From: Siniperca chuatsi
Taxonomy: Eukaryota > Chordata > Actinopteri > Centrarchiformes > Sinipercidae
Length of the DNA: 64,000 nt
Direction of reading: 5' to 3'
Assembly: GCF_020085105.1 (NCBI RefSeq)
Contig: NC_058063.1
Span: 14,935,762 to 14,999,761 of the forward strand
The notes beneath the pieces are model-generated. The model had not been told where the DNA came from, ran no database searches, and worked only from the letters and a program-made list of their open reading frames with translations. How positions within the stretch are numbered: position 1 is the stretch's first letter; each line of letters starts with the position of its first letter. Positions 49,065 to 59,175 of the stretch are shown piece after piece. A program made the translations under genes and the position numbers.

Positions 49065-50228
49065 TCAAGCAGTCAGTCCTCCAGGAACCCTCATCACAAT
49101 CATGATAAGGGACATGTGCTGGATTCCATAATCAGACAGCAGCTTGGAGTCTTCATCCAGGCTCTTGTCTGCGAAGATCAACCGCAGAGTCTCCTCTCCT
49201 ATACACAGACAGACGCACGCACAGACGCACACACACACACACACATACACACACAGAGACAAATAAACACACTCACAGAAAGCAAAGATATATAGCATTT
49301 AAAAATGTAAGTTTACTTTTAAGGTCAAGTTCAAATATATGTTCTTGGCCTTGCAACGATACCCTGGGACTGGGAATCTGTTTTTCCTCATCTGGTTGTA
49401 AGCTTGAATGTGGCTATGAAAGAGAGTAATGGTGGAAATTGCAGGTCTGAACTTCTGATTCAACACTGATCAGCACTGATTAGGTGATTGCAGGTTGAAA
49501 GACTAATTTGTTTTGTTTTTTTAAATATCTAACTGCTGTTTCAAAAGCAATTCAATGGCAAGTAGACCTCTAAAAACTTAAATTTTTCAACTAAATCTAT
49601 CTCAGTTTTAATCTAAACATCTTTTGGCCTGTAAATCACCGGTAGTGGAAAGTAACTAAGTACATTTACTCAAGTACTGTACTTAAGTAGCATGCCATTT
49701 TGAGGTAGCTACTGGTTCTTTGCTTGAGTGTTTTTATTTTGTGCTACTTTATACTTGCACTCCACTAGATTTTGGAGGGAAATATTGTAATTTTTACTCC
49801 ATTTATCTGACAGCTGTTGTCAGTAGTTACTTAGCAGATTCAGATTTTACACACAAAACACACCACCAGTTTATAAAATATAATGCATTGTTATTAGTTC
49901 AACTATCCAACAGTATATAAAGCAGTTTAAAGCAGCTCAATTTCAACCAACTACATTAAACTGCTGCTCATATGTAAAAGCATTAACAATAACAGCTAAT
50001 CCAATAATATAATAGCTTATAACAGTCTAAAACTGTCTAGCTTAACTATGTCAGATGGCTGCAAGTTCAATTACGACTCCTACCATTGTTCTCAGGAAGC
50101 TTCTGCGCTATCTTTTCCTTCAGCTGCAGCACTGTCATGCTCCGCATCTGCTCCTCCGTGTTGCACAGGTCGATCATCATCTTCTCCCCCCTTAGCCCAT
50201 TCACCACGACCTGGTAGATTTTACCCAT
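49065..50228 (-). CDS. Single-domain ubiquitin-like modifier (ISG15-like)
   Basis: Two coding exons in phase, 50228-50084 and 49198-49065, giving a 92-residue protein. One beta-grasp fold covers the whole length: MGKIYQVVVNGLRGEK, an inserted acidic loop (NTEEQMRSM), TVLQLKEKIAQKL, LRLIFADKSLDEDSKLL, SDYGIQHMSLIMIVMRVPGG, then LTA before the stop. The RLIFADK..L and SDYGIQ blocks match ubiquitin, and Gly88-Gly89 would be the conjugation end after removal of LTA. Fish and human ISG15 have two Ubl domains, so this is not a standard ISG15, but the ISRE-driven promoter and the neighbouring USP and RBR ligase suggest an interferon-induced modifier. The intron position inside the fold is shared with the broken copy at 55590-56245. 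Symbol withheld. Confidence 0.82.
49320..50047 (-). other. Ubl gene intron with common fish repeat
   Basis: The intron between the two Ubl exons, with a CA run at about 49221-49250. At about 49645-49780 a common teleost repeat (aagtaactaagtacatttac; ctccactagattttgga) is present; a related end occurs at 26584-26622. Confidence 0.5.
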
Positions 50229-50355
50229 TTTTGTGCTGTTGTTTTTGTTGCAGCGCTGCTTTCGGTTCTGCGTCTGAGAGGTAATGCCTCTTCGACATTC
50301 AGGGTGTTGTTCAGACTTATCAGCGGGATATGACGTAGGAAAGGGACTGAACATA

Positions 50356-50367
50356 CTTTCACTTTCT
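50356..50367 (-). promoter_or_regulatory. ISRE-like element of the Ubl gene
   Basis: Minus-strand GAAAGTGAAAGT, a full match to GAAANNGAAAGT, ~130 bases upstream of the Ubl start. An identical 12-mer sits before the broken second Ubl copy. Confidence 0.7.
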
Positions 50368-50370
50368 ACT

Positions 50371-51061
50371 TTAAAATAAAAAATATTTATTAAGTTTTTA
50401 GGTTCACGACCCTCTTTCCCTGTATTCTAATTGATTCAACTCAATGCTTAACTCTCTTGCTCTTTCAAACAATAAAACAAGCAACAGGTTCTTAGAATAT
50501 TACACAAACATATTTGATGAAACCCCCTGAAGTCAAATTAATCGCTCGTTTTCTAATGTCTGTCCTTATTTTTAATATTTGTTGTTATCAGCTCTACTGT
50601 ATTGTGTTGTGTACTTGTTTGTGCCTGACGTAATATGTACATTGCTTTGTTGAATAAAGCTGAAAAAAACCCGTTATATTTTACTGCCATAAAAAAGACT
50701 CACGACTTACAATGTCTGTGCAGCATTTCTAAAACAACCAATGCGTGAATGCATTTTTTTTTTTGTCAATTTCGCAATCCGGTGTTTGGAAATCACCTGA
50801 TACTCCAGCAGTGTTTGGCATCTGACCAAAGCAGTGTTTGTTTACCAGATGTTCCGCATTCTGGCTGCCTTACACAAAGCTGCTGTGAAACAACGCAATA
50901 ACAAAAATAGTTGGTTACAATAATGGCCTTTCCCCACAAATATGACCATAAACCAAGGCTGTCCGCAGTACGATTGTGCGTAAAAGTAAATAAAATGTAA
51001 CATGAACAGACCTGCCTTCCTGCATTCATGTTACGTCTTTTTACTGCCAGGGGGGGGGGGG
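50371..51061. other. Divergent intergenic region between Ubl and RBR genes
   Basis: Only ~700 bases separate the ISREs of the two divergently transcribed genes. It contains a G-run at about 51050-51062 next to the RBR ISRE. No exon supported. Confidence 0.55.
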
Positions 51062-51073
51062 GAAACTGAAAGT
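51062..51073 (+). promoter_or_regulatory. ISRE-like element of the RBR ligase gene
   Basis: gaaactgaaagt, one base from the textbook GAAACTGAAACT, followed by aaaaa, 133 bases before the start codon and in the right orientation. Confidence 0.75.
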
Positions 51074-51206
51074 AAAAAACAAAACAATCCTGTTGCAGTC
51101 AGTGAAGGTGACACAACAGGCAGCCTCGGAGCTCGCTGCTCATTTCCTGAGTGCAGACAGAGAAGACGTTTGTCGACGGAGAGCAGAGGAGCTGATCTAA
51201 AACAAA

Positions 51207-53599
51207 ATGACTACGGTGGAGAAAACATACGACCGCAAAGACACGACTCTGAAGTTTGTCAACAGGCCGGATGATCTGGATCCACTACGTAAGCACAAAA
51301 AAACAGTTGAATAGCAATTTATACTGTCGCACTGTGCAAGATATCCTTAATTCATGTTTGTTCTTTACGTTATCCTGATTATGCCAATTAAAGGAATTCC
51401 ATGCATTCTATTTTACTTTGTTGTTATGTAACAACAGATGAGATATTATAGCGATATTATTTTCTTAATTTTTTCTAAAGGAAGGCAGGTGATTGCGTTT
51501 TCCTCCATATTGGATGTGCAGTATATATGACTGTGATGCTGAGTTCAATGTCTGCTCTTGTTGTTGTGCCCACTCAGCCCCAGAGGAAGGAGACAAGTGT
51601 CTCCGAGCAGAAATGTCCTGCGGTCATGCCGTCACCCCAGAGTCTCTCACAGGGTGGTGTCGCAGCTTGCTGGATCAGGTAGCTACTTTCCGCCATTTCA
51701 GTTACAGGGTACAAAGGTGTGTCTCCACACGAGACTTATGTTCCGAAGTGTCTCCTAAAAATAACTTTCAAGTTATTATCTGCCACTGTATTTCATGGCC
51801 CTTTTTCTTGTCTGAAAGTCTGAAACTTATTAAACTACCATGTTTCATATTTTGACACATGTATTCCTTTCAGATTAATAATGGCACGCTGGCCTTCTCC
51901 TACCTACATCATTTTTATGTAAAATTTAGTTTTTGTTTCATTCTTGCCAATTAGGAAGTGGAAACAGGACTTACATCTCTACAGTGTTACACTGATTTAT
52001 TGTTCTGTTAAACCTTTTTTAAAACCTCTATATTCTGTATTTTTACAATAAAAATGACAGTGACAGTGTGAAAGGGGTCGCTCGTAGTAATGAACCCCAC
52101 ACAGAATTATCACCCAAATCTGCAGCGCCCCTCGGCTTTACGGAGCTTTATAGCGAGTTTCAGTTTTGTTTTTTGTTTTTTAGCTTTCTATCTGTAAATT
52201 TACTGTTTTGGTTCACTTTCACCTCTCTCAATGTGTTGTTTTCGGCTGCAGCATGCCACTGTTTTCACTGAAAAAGCTCTAAACCCGCCCCCAAGAGCCC
52301 CAAAACTCAGTTATGGGTGGTTTAAGTCTACACGTGTGGGATGCTCAACTCCCTGTCAGCCTGGTTCACCGCATTTTCGACTGGCAATATAACATAATCT
52401 GTCCTTTTAATTTCAGGGCCAGTACAAATTTAAGTGCCCTGCTTTAAAGCACGGTACCTTGCAAAAGTGTGATGCAGCGTGGTCTTATCAAGAGGTGCGC
52501 AGGCTGGCAGTGCTGACAGCTGAAGAGATGCAGTACTTCGAAGAGAACATGGCTCGTCTGGCTGTTACAGAATACTGTGAATTCAAAACAGTGAGTGTCC
52601 CGGTGATGTCGCTAACTTTAAAACATTACAGACTGGTTTAGTTATGAGTTCAGCAGAGATTGTTTGTTTCTCCAACATCCATCAGTCACACAGATAACGG
52701 AAATAACTTAAAGGAAAGTTAGATGAGAAGAGTGATACTACTCTCATTCTACTACGTACTGTAAATATTTAGCTCGAGCCATCAGCCAGTTAGCTTTTCT
52801 TTGCTCAATGATGGGAAACAGCTAGCCTGGCTCTGTCCAAAGCATTGACTGTATTCGGACCAAAGGCCTACCAGCACCTTTAAACCAGTTGCCAGGCAAA
52901 GAAGTAGTCTGTCACATAAAACAGCTGGGAAAAAATAGCATGTTTTCATTTTTACTCATCAGTTTTTGTACAGATTCAACAAAAGAGATGACGAGGTGCA
53001 GGTAGGCAGATTTTGTAACCTTTGTTATACCAGACAGAACTGAGAGTGGTCTCAATCTTCTCATCTAACTCAATATAGCCGGTGAGTGTATTTCCCAAGA
53101 TGTTGAACTATTCCTTTAATGTTTATCACATCCTTTCCAACAGTGTCCTGGGTGCAAAACCTATGTGGAGAGAGAGGACCTGACAAACCTCAGTGTGCAG
53201 TGCACAGTCTGCACAGCAGACAAGAAGAAAGTTTACCAGTTCTGCTGGCAGTGTCTGAAGCCGTGGAAAGGTACAGCTCCACGCTCTGACCGCTGCGACA
53301 ACAACGGCTGCATCAACCACGACCTCGAGCTACTCAAGAACTGCAAGACCACCGCCCTCCCTCAGGTGCAGGGGGTGGATGCGTGTCCCTCCATCCGGGC
53401 CTGTCCCACCTGTGGTCAGAGGGTGGAGCACGACAAAACGGGCTGTAAGAACATCATCTGTCCTCGCTGTCAGGTTGAGTTCTGCTTTGTGTGTCTGAAG
53501 CTCACTCCTGAGTGCCTGGAAACGAGCTCTTACTTCATCCCCTGCAGTGATGGTGTGGCTCCCAGACAAACCTCCATACCTGTGTGGCACAGAAACTAA
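51207..53599 (+). CDS. RBR-type (RING-IBR-RING) E3 ligase-like protein
   Basis: Four exons in phase: 51207-51288, 51578-51678, 52417-52590 and 53144-53599, 270 residues. After a short N-terminus comes a reduced RING1 (residues ~35-90: KCLRAEMSCGHAVTPESL, GWC, KCPA, KCDAAW), then a helix-rich linker. The IBR covers ~115-175 (CEFKTCPGC, CTVC, FCWQC, CDNNGC). The second RING/Rcat covers ~206-250 (CPTCGQRVEHDKTGCKNIIC, CPRCQVEFCFVC). Cys220 in KTGCKNIIC aligns with the thioester-forming Cys of HHARI and parkin, so transfer chemistry is probably kept. No auto-inhibitory Ariadne or UBL domain is present, so the protein is unusually small. Family role: taking a ubiquitin-like protein from an E2 and passing it to substrates. 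ISRE promoter; divergent from the Ubl gene. Poly(A) signal aataaa at 53873-53878. Confidence 0.87.
51679..52416 (+). other. RBR gene intron 2
   Basis: A ~0.7 kb intron (gtagct..tttcag) with no further feature recognised. Confidence 0.6.
52591..53143 (+). other. RBR gene intron 3
   Basis: Intron gtgagt..caacag; nothing else recognised. Confidence 0.6.
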
Positions 53600-55589
53600 G
53601 AGTGCAAACACATTCACTAGTCGTGTGTAGCTTACACCCTTCTTCTGTCACACTATACTGTACTTTTCCTGTTAGATTCTCTTTGCAACCGAAGCCAGTA
53701 GTGTAGGCTTATAGGTTTATTTGTTCATGTACAATGTGAGCATTAAAATGTTATGCTGTATTTTCTCATAATGTTGTATAATGCACTCTTTTTAATATTG
53801 CCACTGAAAGTTGCTTCCTCACAATTGATCTCTGCTCGATAATAGTTCATCATTAATAACTGAGCATCACTTAATAAAGTTTCCCTTTACATGAATACAG
53901 AATATCTATTTGATGTCTAACCCAAACAGGTGCATGTACAGTATGTTGGACAGAGTTAAATGACAGCAAAATAGTAACATTTAGACAACTATCAAATAGA
54001 TATTTCTCATTTAGTCATGTAGTTTAGCTGAAAATTGGCCAATTTGTGTAAAAATGTGCACACCTGTATGACCTTTCATGCAGAACAAAACCTGTTAATT
54101 TTGCAGAGTCCCAGGAGGAGCTGTAGCACCCTCTATAGATCAATCCCAAAATAACACTGAACAACTATGACACTGATGACAAGTCCTAAGGCTGGAAAAA
54201 TAGTTTAATATCAAACAAAGTTAGAAAAAGAAAAGTAACAAAAAAATACAGTTTTTAAAAAATATTTCTTTACATTTTAGGATTAAAACAATATACCCTT
54301 TTACCTCCAAATATTAATGACATTTTAAATATTTCTTTAGGTCTTTCTGAGTCTGATGATATTCCATGAGCCCATAGAAAATGCTTCAGTTTAATATTAA
54401 GGCCTGGAAAGTCTAGTAAGTGTGTACAAAACAAAGGGTATCAACATAAGAACTGGTACACTCATGCGTTTACTGTGAATACTGAAATAAGTTCAAAGAA
54501 GCAATGTTTTCACACACATTACTCAACACAAATATCTTTTTAACACTTTTAGAGTTAGGGATTTAGGGATTCATTTTAGAGCTTTTAACCTGCTTTTCTC
54601 TAGGGCTGCAAAGTGTTTATTATCCTTAACAGAAACTGGTAGGTAAAACAATCTGTTTTTAATGAGGTTATTACAAATAATTTGTGTGTGCTGATTAATA
54701 TTCATCTGATCTGTCACTAAGACAACAACAGTAAAATAAAAAACATAAGTCATAAAACACAGTTCAACTCAGACAGATCATCCTCAAACATTTTTTTTTT
54801 TTAAAACATCAAAATCCTGACAGGTCCAGCTAAAAAAGCACACTGGATGATTTTGTCCTTTTAATCCGTCCAGCTGGAATCCAGAAGTGACACCTGGAGC
54901 TGGTTTCACAAAGATATTTTCAGCTGGTGTTAGGCCAGTCTTAATTTTGCTCTTAGATTAGTTTAATACAAGCTAGATACTTACTCACAGAAATACAGAC
55001 TGACTTATCTTACAGCTAAAGGTTAAATCACCCTACCCCCAGGATACCTCAAAATCAAGAGCCACGTTTCCATGGTAACAATCAGTGACACCTGCTGTCA
55101 CTCTGCTACACATCTGCGCTGACATATGTTTATATATGGAAGTGTTTTTATATTGTCAAACTGAACATCAAATTTTCCCAGTGACATGTCGCTGTAACTG
55201 TCAATGTCTGTCTTTGTGAAAGTGGCCCTGGTTGGTAATAACTCTTGATCAGACCAGGATAACATCGGCCTTCTTGAAGACTCGTGGACCGACTTACTCC
55301 AATCATTTTACTTCCCCCTTGACTGATTAGACTTTGGGGTGAAACTTCCATTGAACTTCTTCCATACATAGGATTAGGTTAAGGGTTTCTTTTCACACTA
55401 AAATCACACCAGAGTGGCACTTGAGATAATTGTTAGGGCACTTGGGCTGCTGAGGTGAACATCTGGTCTGTTACTAAAATGTGTCCCAGTAAGGAACAGA
55501 TATATTCAGAGTGGATTTAAAAAATAAATACATTTTAAAAACTTCGGGTTTTGCCCTCCTTGTCACCCATTTCACCATCTCCCTTCCCC
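53600..55589. other. RBR 3' UTR and intergenic
   Basis: 3' UTR to about 53890, then AT-rich sequence. No exon or clear element supported. Confidence 0.5.
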
Positions 55590-55854
55590 AGATCCACCAC
55601 CAGTCCCAGAAGTGTACAGGTATGTGAATGACTGACATGTTGGATTTCATATTCAGACGGCAGAGCAGCATCTCGGTCCAGAAGGTTGTCTTTGAAGACC
55701 AGTTCCAGGTCCTCTACTACAACACAGACACACCTAGGAACACACACACACACAAACACACAGGAAGTCCAGGCACTAACAACATTTCTCCAAAAGGTAT
55801 CATTTATAATTCTCAAAACCCAAATTTACTTGCTTTGCTTTACTTGTTTAGACT

Positions 55855-56221
55855 ACATTGAAATGCCTGTTAACACATAGAGTGTTTTTGCATTAAAACA
55901 AAATATTTCTACACGTGAACACAACAAAAATTGACGCCTTAATGTGGCTTTTCTGGATGTAGCCAATGAGGGACCCTGAATGAAGGCACTTGCACATATT
56001 CATGAGGAAGATGGCATCAATGATGATCGAACAACAACGCAAGGGAGCACATTGCATATAAATGATTGATATGGGCGTCTAAGCACTCGTTACAGGAACC
56101 TAGGTCCTTCATTGACCCAAATCAGAAAAGCCATGTTGTGTCAATTTTTGTTGTTAATGTGTAGAAATATTTTGTGTTAAATACTACAAAACTCTACGTG
56201 TTAACATGCATTTTAATGTCG
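55855..56221. mobile_element. Fold-back MITE inside the broken Ubl copy
   Basis: Near-palindromic: the left arm (aaatgcctgttaacac, aaacaaaatatttctacac, aacaaaaattgac) reappears inverted at the right (gtcaatttttgtt, gtgtagaaatattttgtgtt, gttaacatgcatttt). The arms are about 75 bp. Confidence 0.85.
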
Positions 56222-56347
56222 TCTTTAAACTGCTCCTCAGTGTCTCACTCTCACAACCATTTCTGTGGTGTTCGTCTGTGAGTTAATCCAGCACTGTTCA
56301 CTTGGTGCAGATCACAGTGTGCGGTTGTGTTCACCTAACAAGGAAAT

Positions 56348-56359
56348 ACTTTCACTTTC
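56348..56359 (-). promoter_or_regulatory. ISRE-like relic of the broken Ubl copy
   Basis: Minus-strand GAAAGTGAAAGT, identical to the element at 50356-50367. Confidence 0.65.
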
Positions 56360-56466
56360 ATCCATATAATTAAACAAACATACACCAGCCATTCACTTAC
56401 AAGAAAACTTCGATCTCTTCAAATTTAAAACCTTTACTATAATTTAACCTCACCTACAGTAGCCTA

Positions 56467-56983
56467 TTAAAGAACCAGTTTGTAACTATTAGAACTGGAT
56501 ACCGGACCCCAAGATGGCGCCTATAGACTTTACATTGTGATGATGTTACAGACTTTTAAATCGCTTTTCTCATAAATAGAAAACCTTCATGGATCAAAAA
56601 TTCATAAGAGAAAGAGTCATAATTGTTTGTAGTTCGATGTGTCCTGTCAACAGTTTTACAGACGTCTCTTTTATAATGGTGGCCTATGGGGAAAATGCTT
56701 TTTGGGCCGCAGGGGGATTTTTCGTTGCAATACTGCGAATGGCCACTGGAAAAATTGGCTGCAAGGCTGAGTGGCAGCGCCATACGCTGTTCTTATTATA
56801 CATCCATGGTCCTGTTCCATTTCTTCAGAAGCCCAGAACGGACAAACCAAACACTGGCGTTTCGCACCACTGTAGTTTCTCCCACGTGTTTGCAAGGGGA
56901 GGGTGAGGCGAGGGGTATTCACATGGTTGCAATCTGCAACCTCACTGCTAGATGCCACTAAATCCTACACACTGGACCTTTAA
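56467..56983. mobile_element. Inverted-repeat element (common fish MITE type)
   Basis: The left end ttaaagaaccagtttgtaac pairs with the right end cctacacactggacctttaa (several mismatches). The interior is non-coding although frames of ~100 codons exist on both strands. Confidence 0.7.
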
Positions 56984-57264
56984 TTGTCATTTATTTACTC
57001 TCAATTTGAGTAGGTTTTAAATCCCTGATTTCTCTCTTTTTTAATCCCCTCTGTTGTTTTTAATGTTCCTGTTTCTGGCATTTGTCTTTATTTATTTTCT
57101 TTATCTTCTGAAGCACATTGTGGAAAAGGCCCCCTCACACTGAAGGAACGCTTTCTTTAAAAGGAGTTAGGGAGATTGAAAATTGTTTATTAAGAAGTTG
57201 AAGCGGTCTAAGTTTTGTATTTTTCATAAAGATACCTAAGAGCCTGTTTCACAGCGGTTAGGTT

Positions 57265-57432
57265 CTAAAGCAAAAATAAGACGGTGTAGTCCCTCATTCG
57301 TCCAGGAGTGTTCTATCGTAGAAAAGGTTTCAGTCGTAGTCATCTGGACACTGTTTTCAGAATCAAGACGTTTCGGCTCCCATCCGGAAGTCAATGAGAA
57401 TGACTTCCGGATGGGAGCTAAAGCAAAAATAA
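57265..57432. mobile_element. Short insertion with terminal hairpin and 15-bp target duplication
   Basis: ctaaagcaaaaataa occurs at 57265-57279 and 57418-57432. The 138-bp segment between ends in a perfect 18-bp inverted repeat (gctcccatccggaagtca, loop atgagaa, 57376-57418). The layout suggests a retroposed or snap-back insertion; the gaaacgtc-type block next to the hairpin recalls Penelope-like ends, but this is only suggestive. Confidence 0.65.
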
Positions 57433-59175
57433 ACACGCACACACAGCCGCACAACCCTGCGGCTAAATCACTGCAACGCCTGATTTGGTCTGAATGAAGC
57501 CTTGGACGTAGCCTGCAGTGGAATCATATATCCTTAAATGTTCAGTTTGTTGTATGTAAATGTGTAAATTGTTATAGAACACAGATATCTGGACCCAAAT
57601 GCAAGTCTTGACAGAGGTTAGTTGCAATTTAACACAGTTTATTTAGAAACCAGAAGAGATGGAATGGCAGAGCAAGGCAGGCAGCGTGAGCAGATCAGTG
57701 AGCTTGGTGAATGGTCTGGCATGGCAGAGAGCAAGGCAGGTAGCAGGTATCTCAGCGGAGAAGTGAACCTAAGCACAAGGAAACACAAGATTAATCAGGA
57801 GTACAAAAAACACAAGGAAACAACAGACTAAGAGGTTGGCCGTGACGTTATACCACGTTGGTATATAACTGAATGATCTGGCGAAAACTGGAGTGAAGAG
57901 CTGGGTAGATATATTGCAGAGTCTTGATTGAACACAAAGGAGTTGTAATGAGTTGACATTTATCCCTTTTTTGCGGTACATGTCAACATATCATCCAATT
58001 TAATTTCTGTGCTCCCTTTTAATAAAACATCTAAAATGGTGAGTAAGCAGAAAACACTCTTACAATCCCCACTAATTAATGTCCTTTCTCATCCCACACT
58101 GCATCATCATTAGGTCAGTTTCTCATACAGACCCTGCTGGAGTTCAGGTTTAACCGCCATGATGTTTGGTTAAATGGTCCTCATGAATGGCCACCATTTG
58201 ACTTCAGAAACATTTACGTTTACCTCCTAGACACTCCTGGTTAGTACATATCGAATTTATGTATTGAAATCTCAAAATATGTCACTATTTGCTCATGCTG
58301 TGGGTGGCTGATATATTGATTACTCATAATGGTGTTTAGAATTTGAGAATGATAATATTGGTGTGAGTGTACTACATTGTAACATTGTGTTAGATACTTA
58401 CACCTGTTTTAGACTGTTTTACTTGAATTGCATTTATTGCAAACTATCCCAAAACTATTGACTAAGCTGTTATCTCTATTTTCTTCACTTATGATTTTTT
58501 GTCCTAAAAGGGGCACATTTAGCAGATGACTACTTGTGAAAAAATCATTAATCTTACTACTTTTACTACTAATAAATTAATTGGTTTTACAATCCATTGG
58601 TTATGCACTGACAGACAAAAATAGAAATGTTTCAGTGATAACCTGAATGATTGTGCAATCTGCCTGCAGTCATCCTTGGTCTGACTCCTGCCTCCGTCCC
58701 ACTCCTGCTTTCCCTGGAACCTGCACTGGATCAGCACACTCTTCCTGGCTCTGTCTGCTTCTGTGTTCTGTGATTGGGTTCACTATTAGCCTCCTTAACA
58801 ATTAGGGAGGAGTCACAGGTGTGCAGGAGGTGGGCAGAAACACACACAGAATACAAACAGGGGACTGACAGGAAAACAAAGGAAATGGAGAGAGGCATAG
58901 CTGGACCATGACATAAATATGGTTTTATCAGAAATTGTAAACTCAAAGCCAAAGCCACATCTCATATGTTCTATTTTGAAGGAAATTAAATTTCATTAAC
59001 ACACATCACTCAGTAATATTGATGATGAAGGACAAAACTCTTGACTACAGGATGTATTCAGGGGTCTGGTTAAGCACTCCGCACAGTGATAATAGTGTAC
59101 TGTACGTATTAGCAGATAGAGAATCAACATTCACCAAGGATTACAGATGAACAGAAGTACAGTTGGATTTCAATT
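57433..59175. other. Intergenic with repeat debris and one orphan exon-like frame
   Basis: Contains repeat-like sequence at about 57575-57830 and 58665-58915 (ggaccatgacataaa). A 43-codon frame after an acceptor-like tcattag sits at 58116-58250 (QTLLEFRFNRHDVWLNG). No family recognised. Confidence 0.4.

Larger units (their letters stand above)
55590..56360 (-). pseudogene. Broken second copy of the Ubl gene
   Basis: The minus-strand 3' exon (from 55716, acceptor TTGTAG) reads EDLELVFKDNLLDRDAALPS then EYEIQ, aligning with the second exon of the gene at 49065. After ATCCAAC it lacks two bases relative to that gene, so the frame shifts and the GG end is lost. Upstream, the exon-1 region keeps an ISRE and short matches (ctgctcctc-gtgt; ccatttctgtg), but most of exon 1 is deleted, and a fold-back element (55855-56221) sits between the exon remnants. 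It cannot make an intact modifier. Confidence 0.75.

Noticed and set aside
56589-56961. Frames of 75-105 codons on both strands
   Set aside because: Inside an inverted-repeat element, with no family features.
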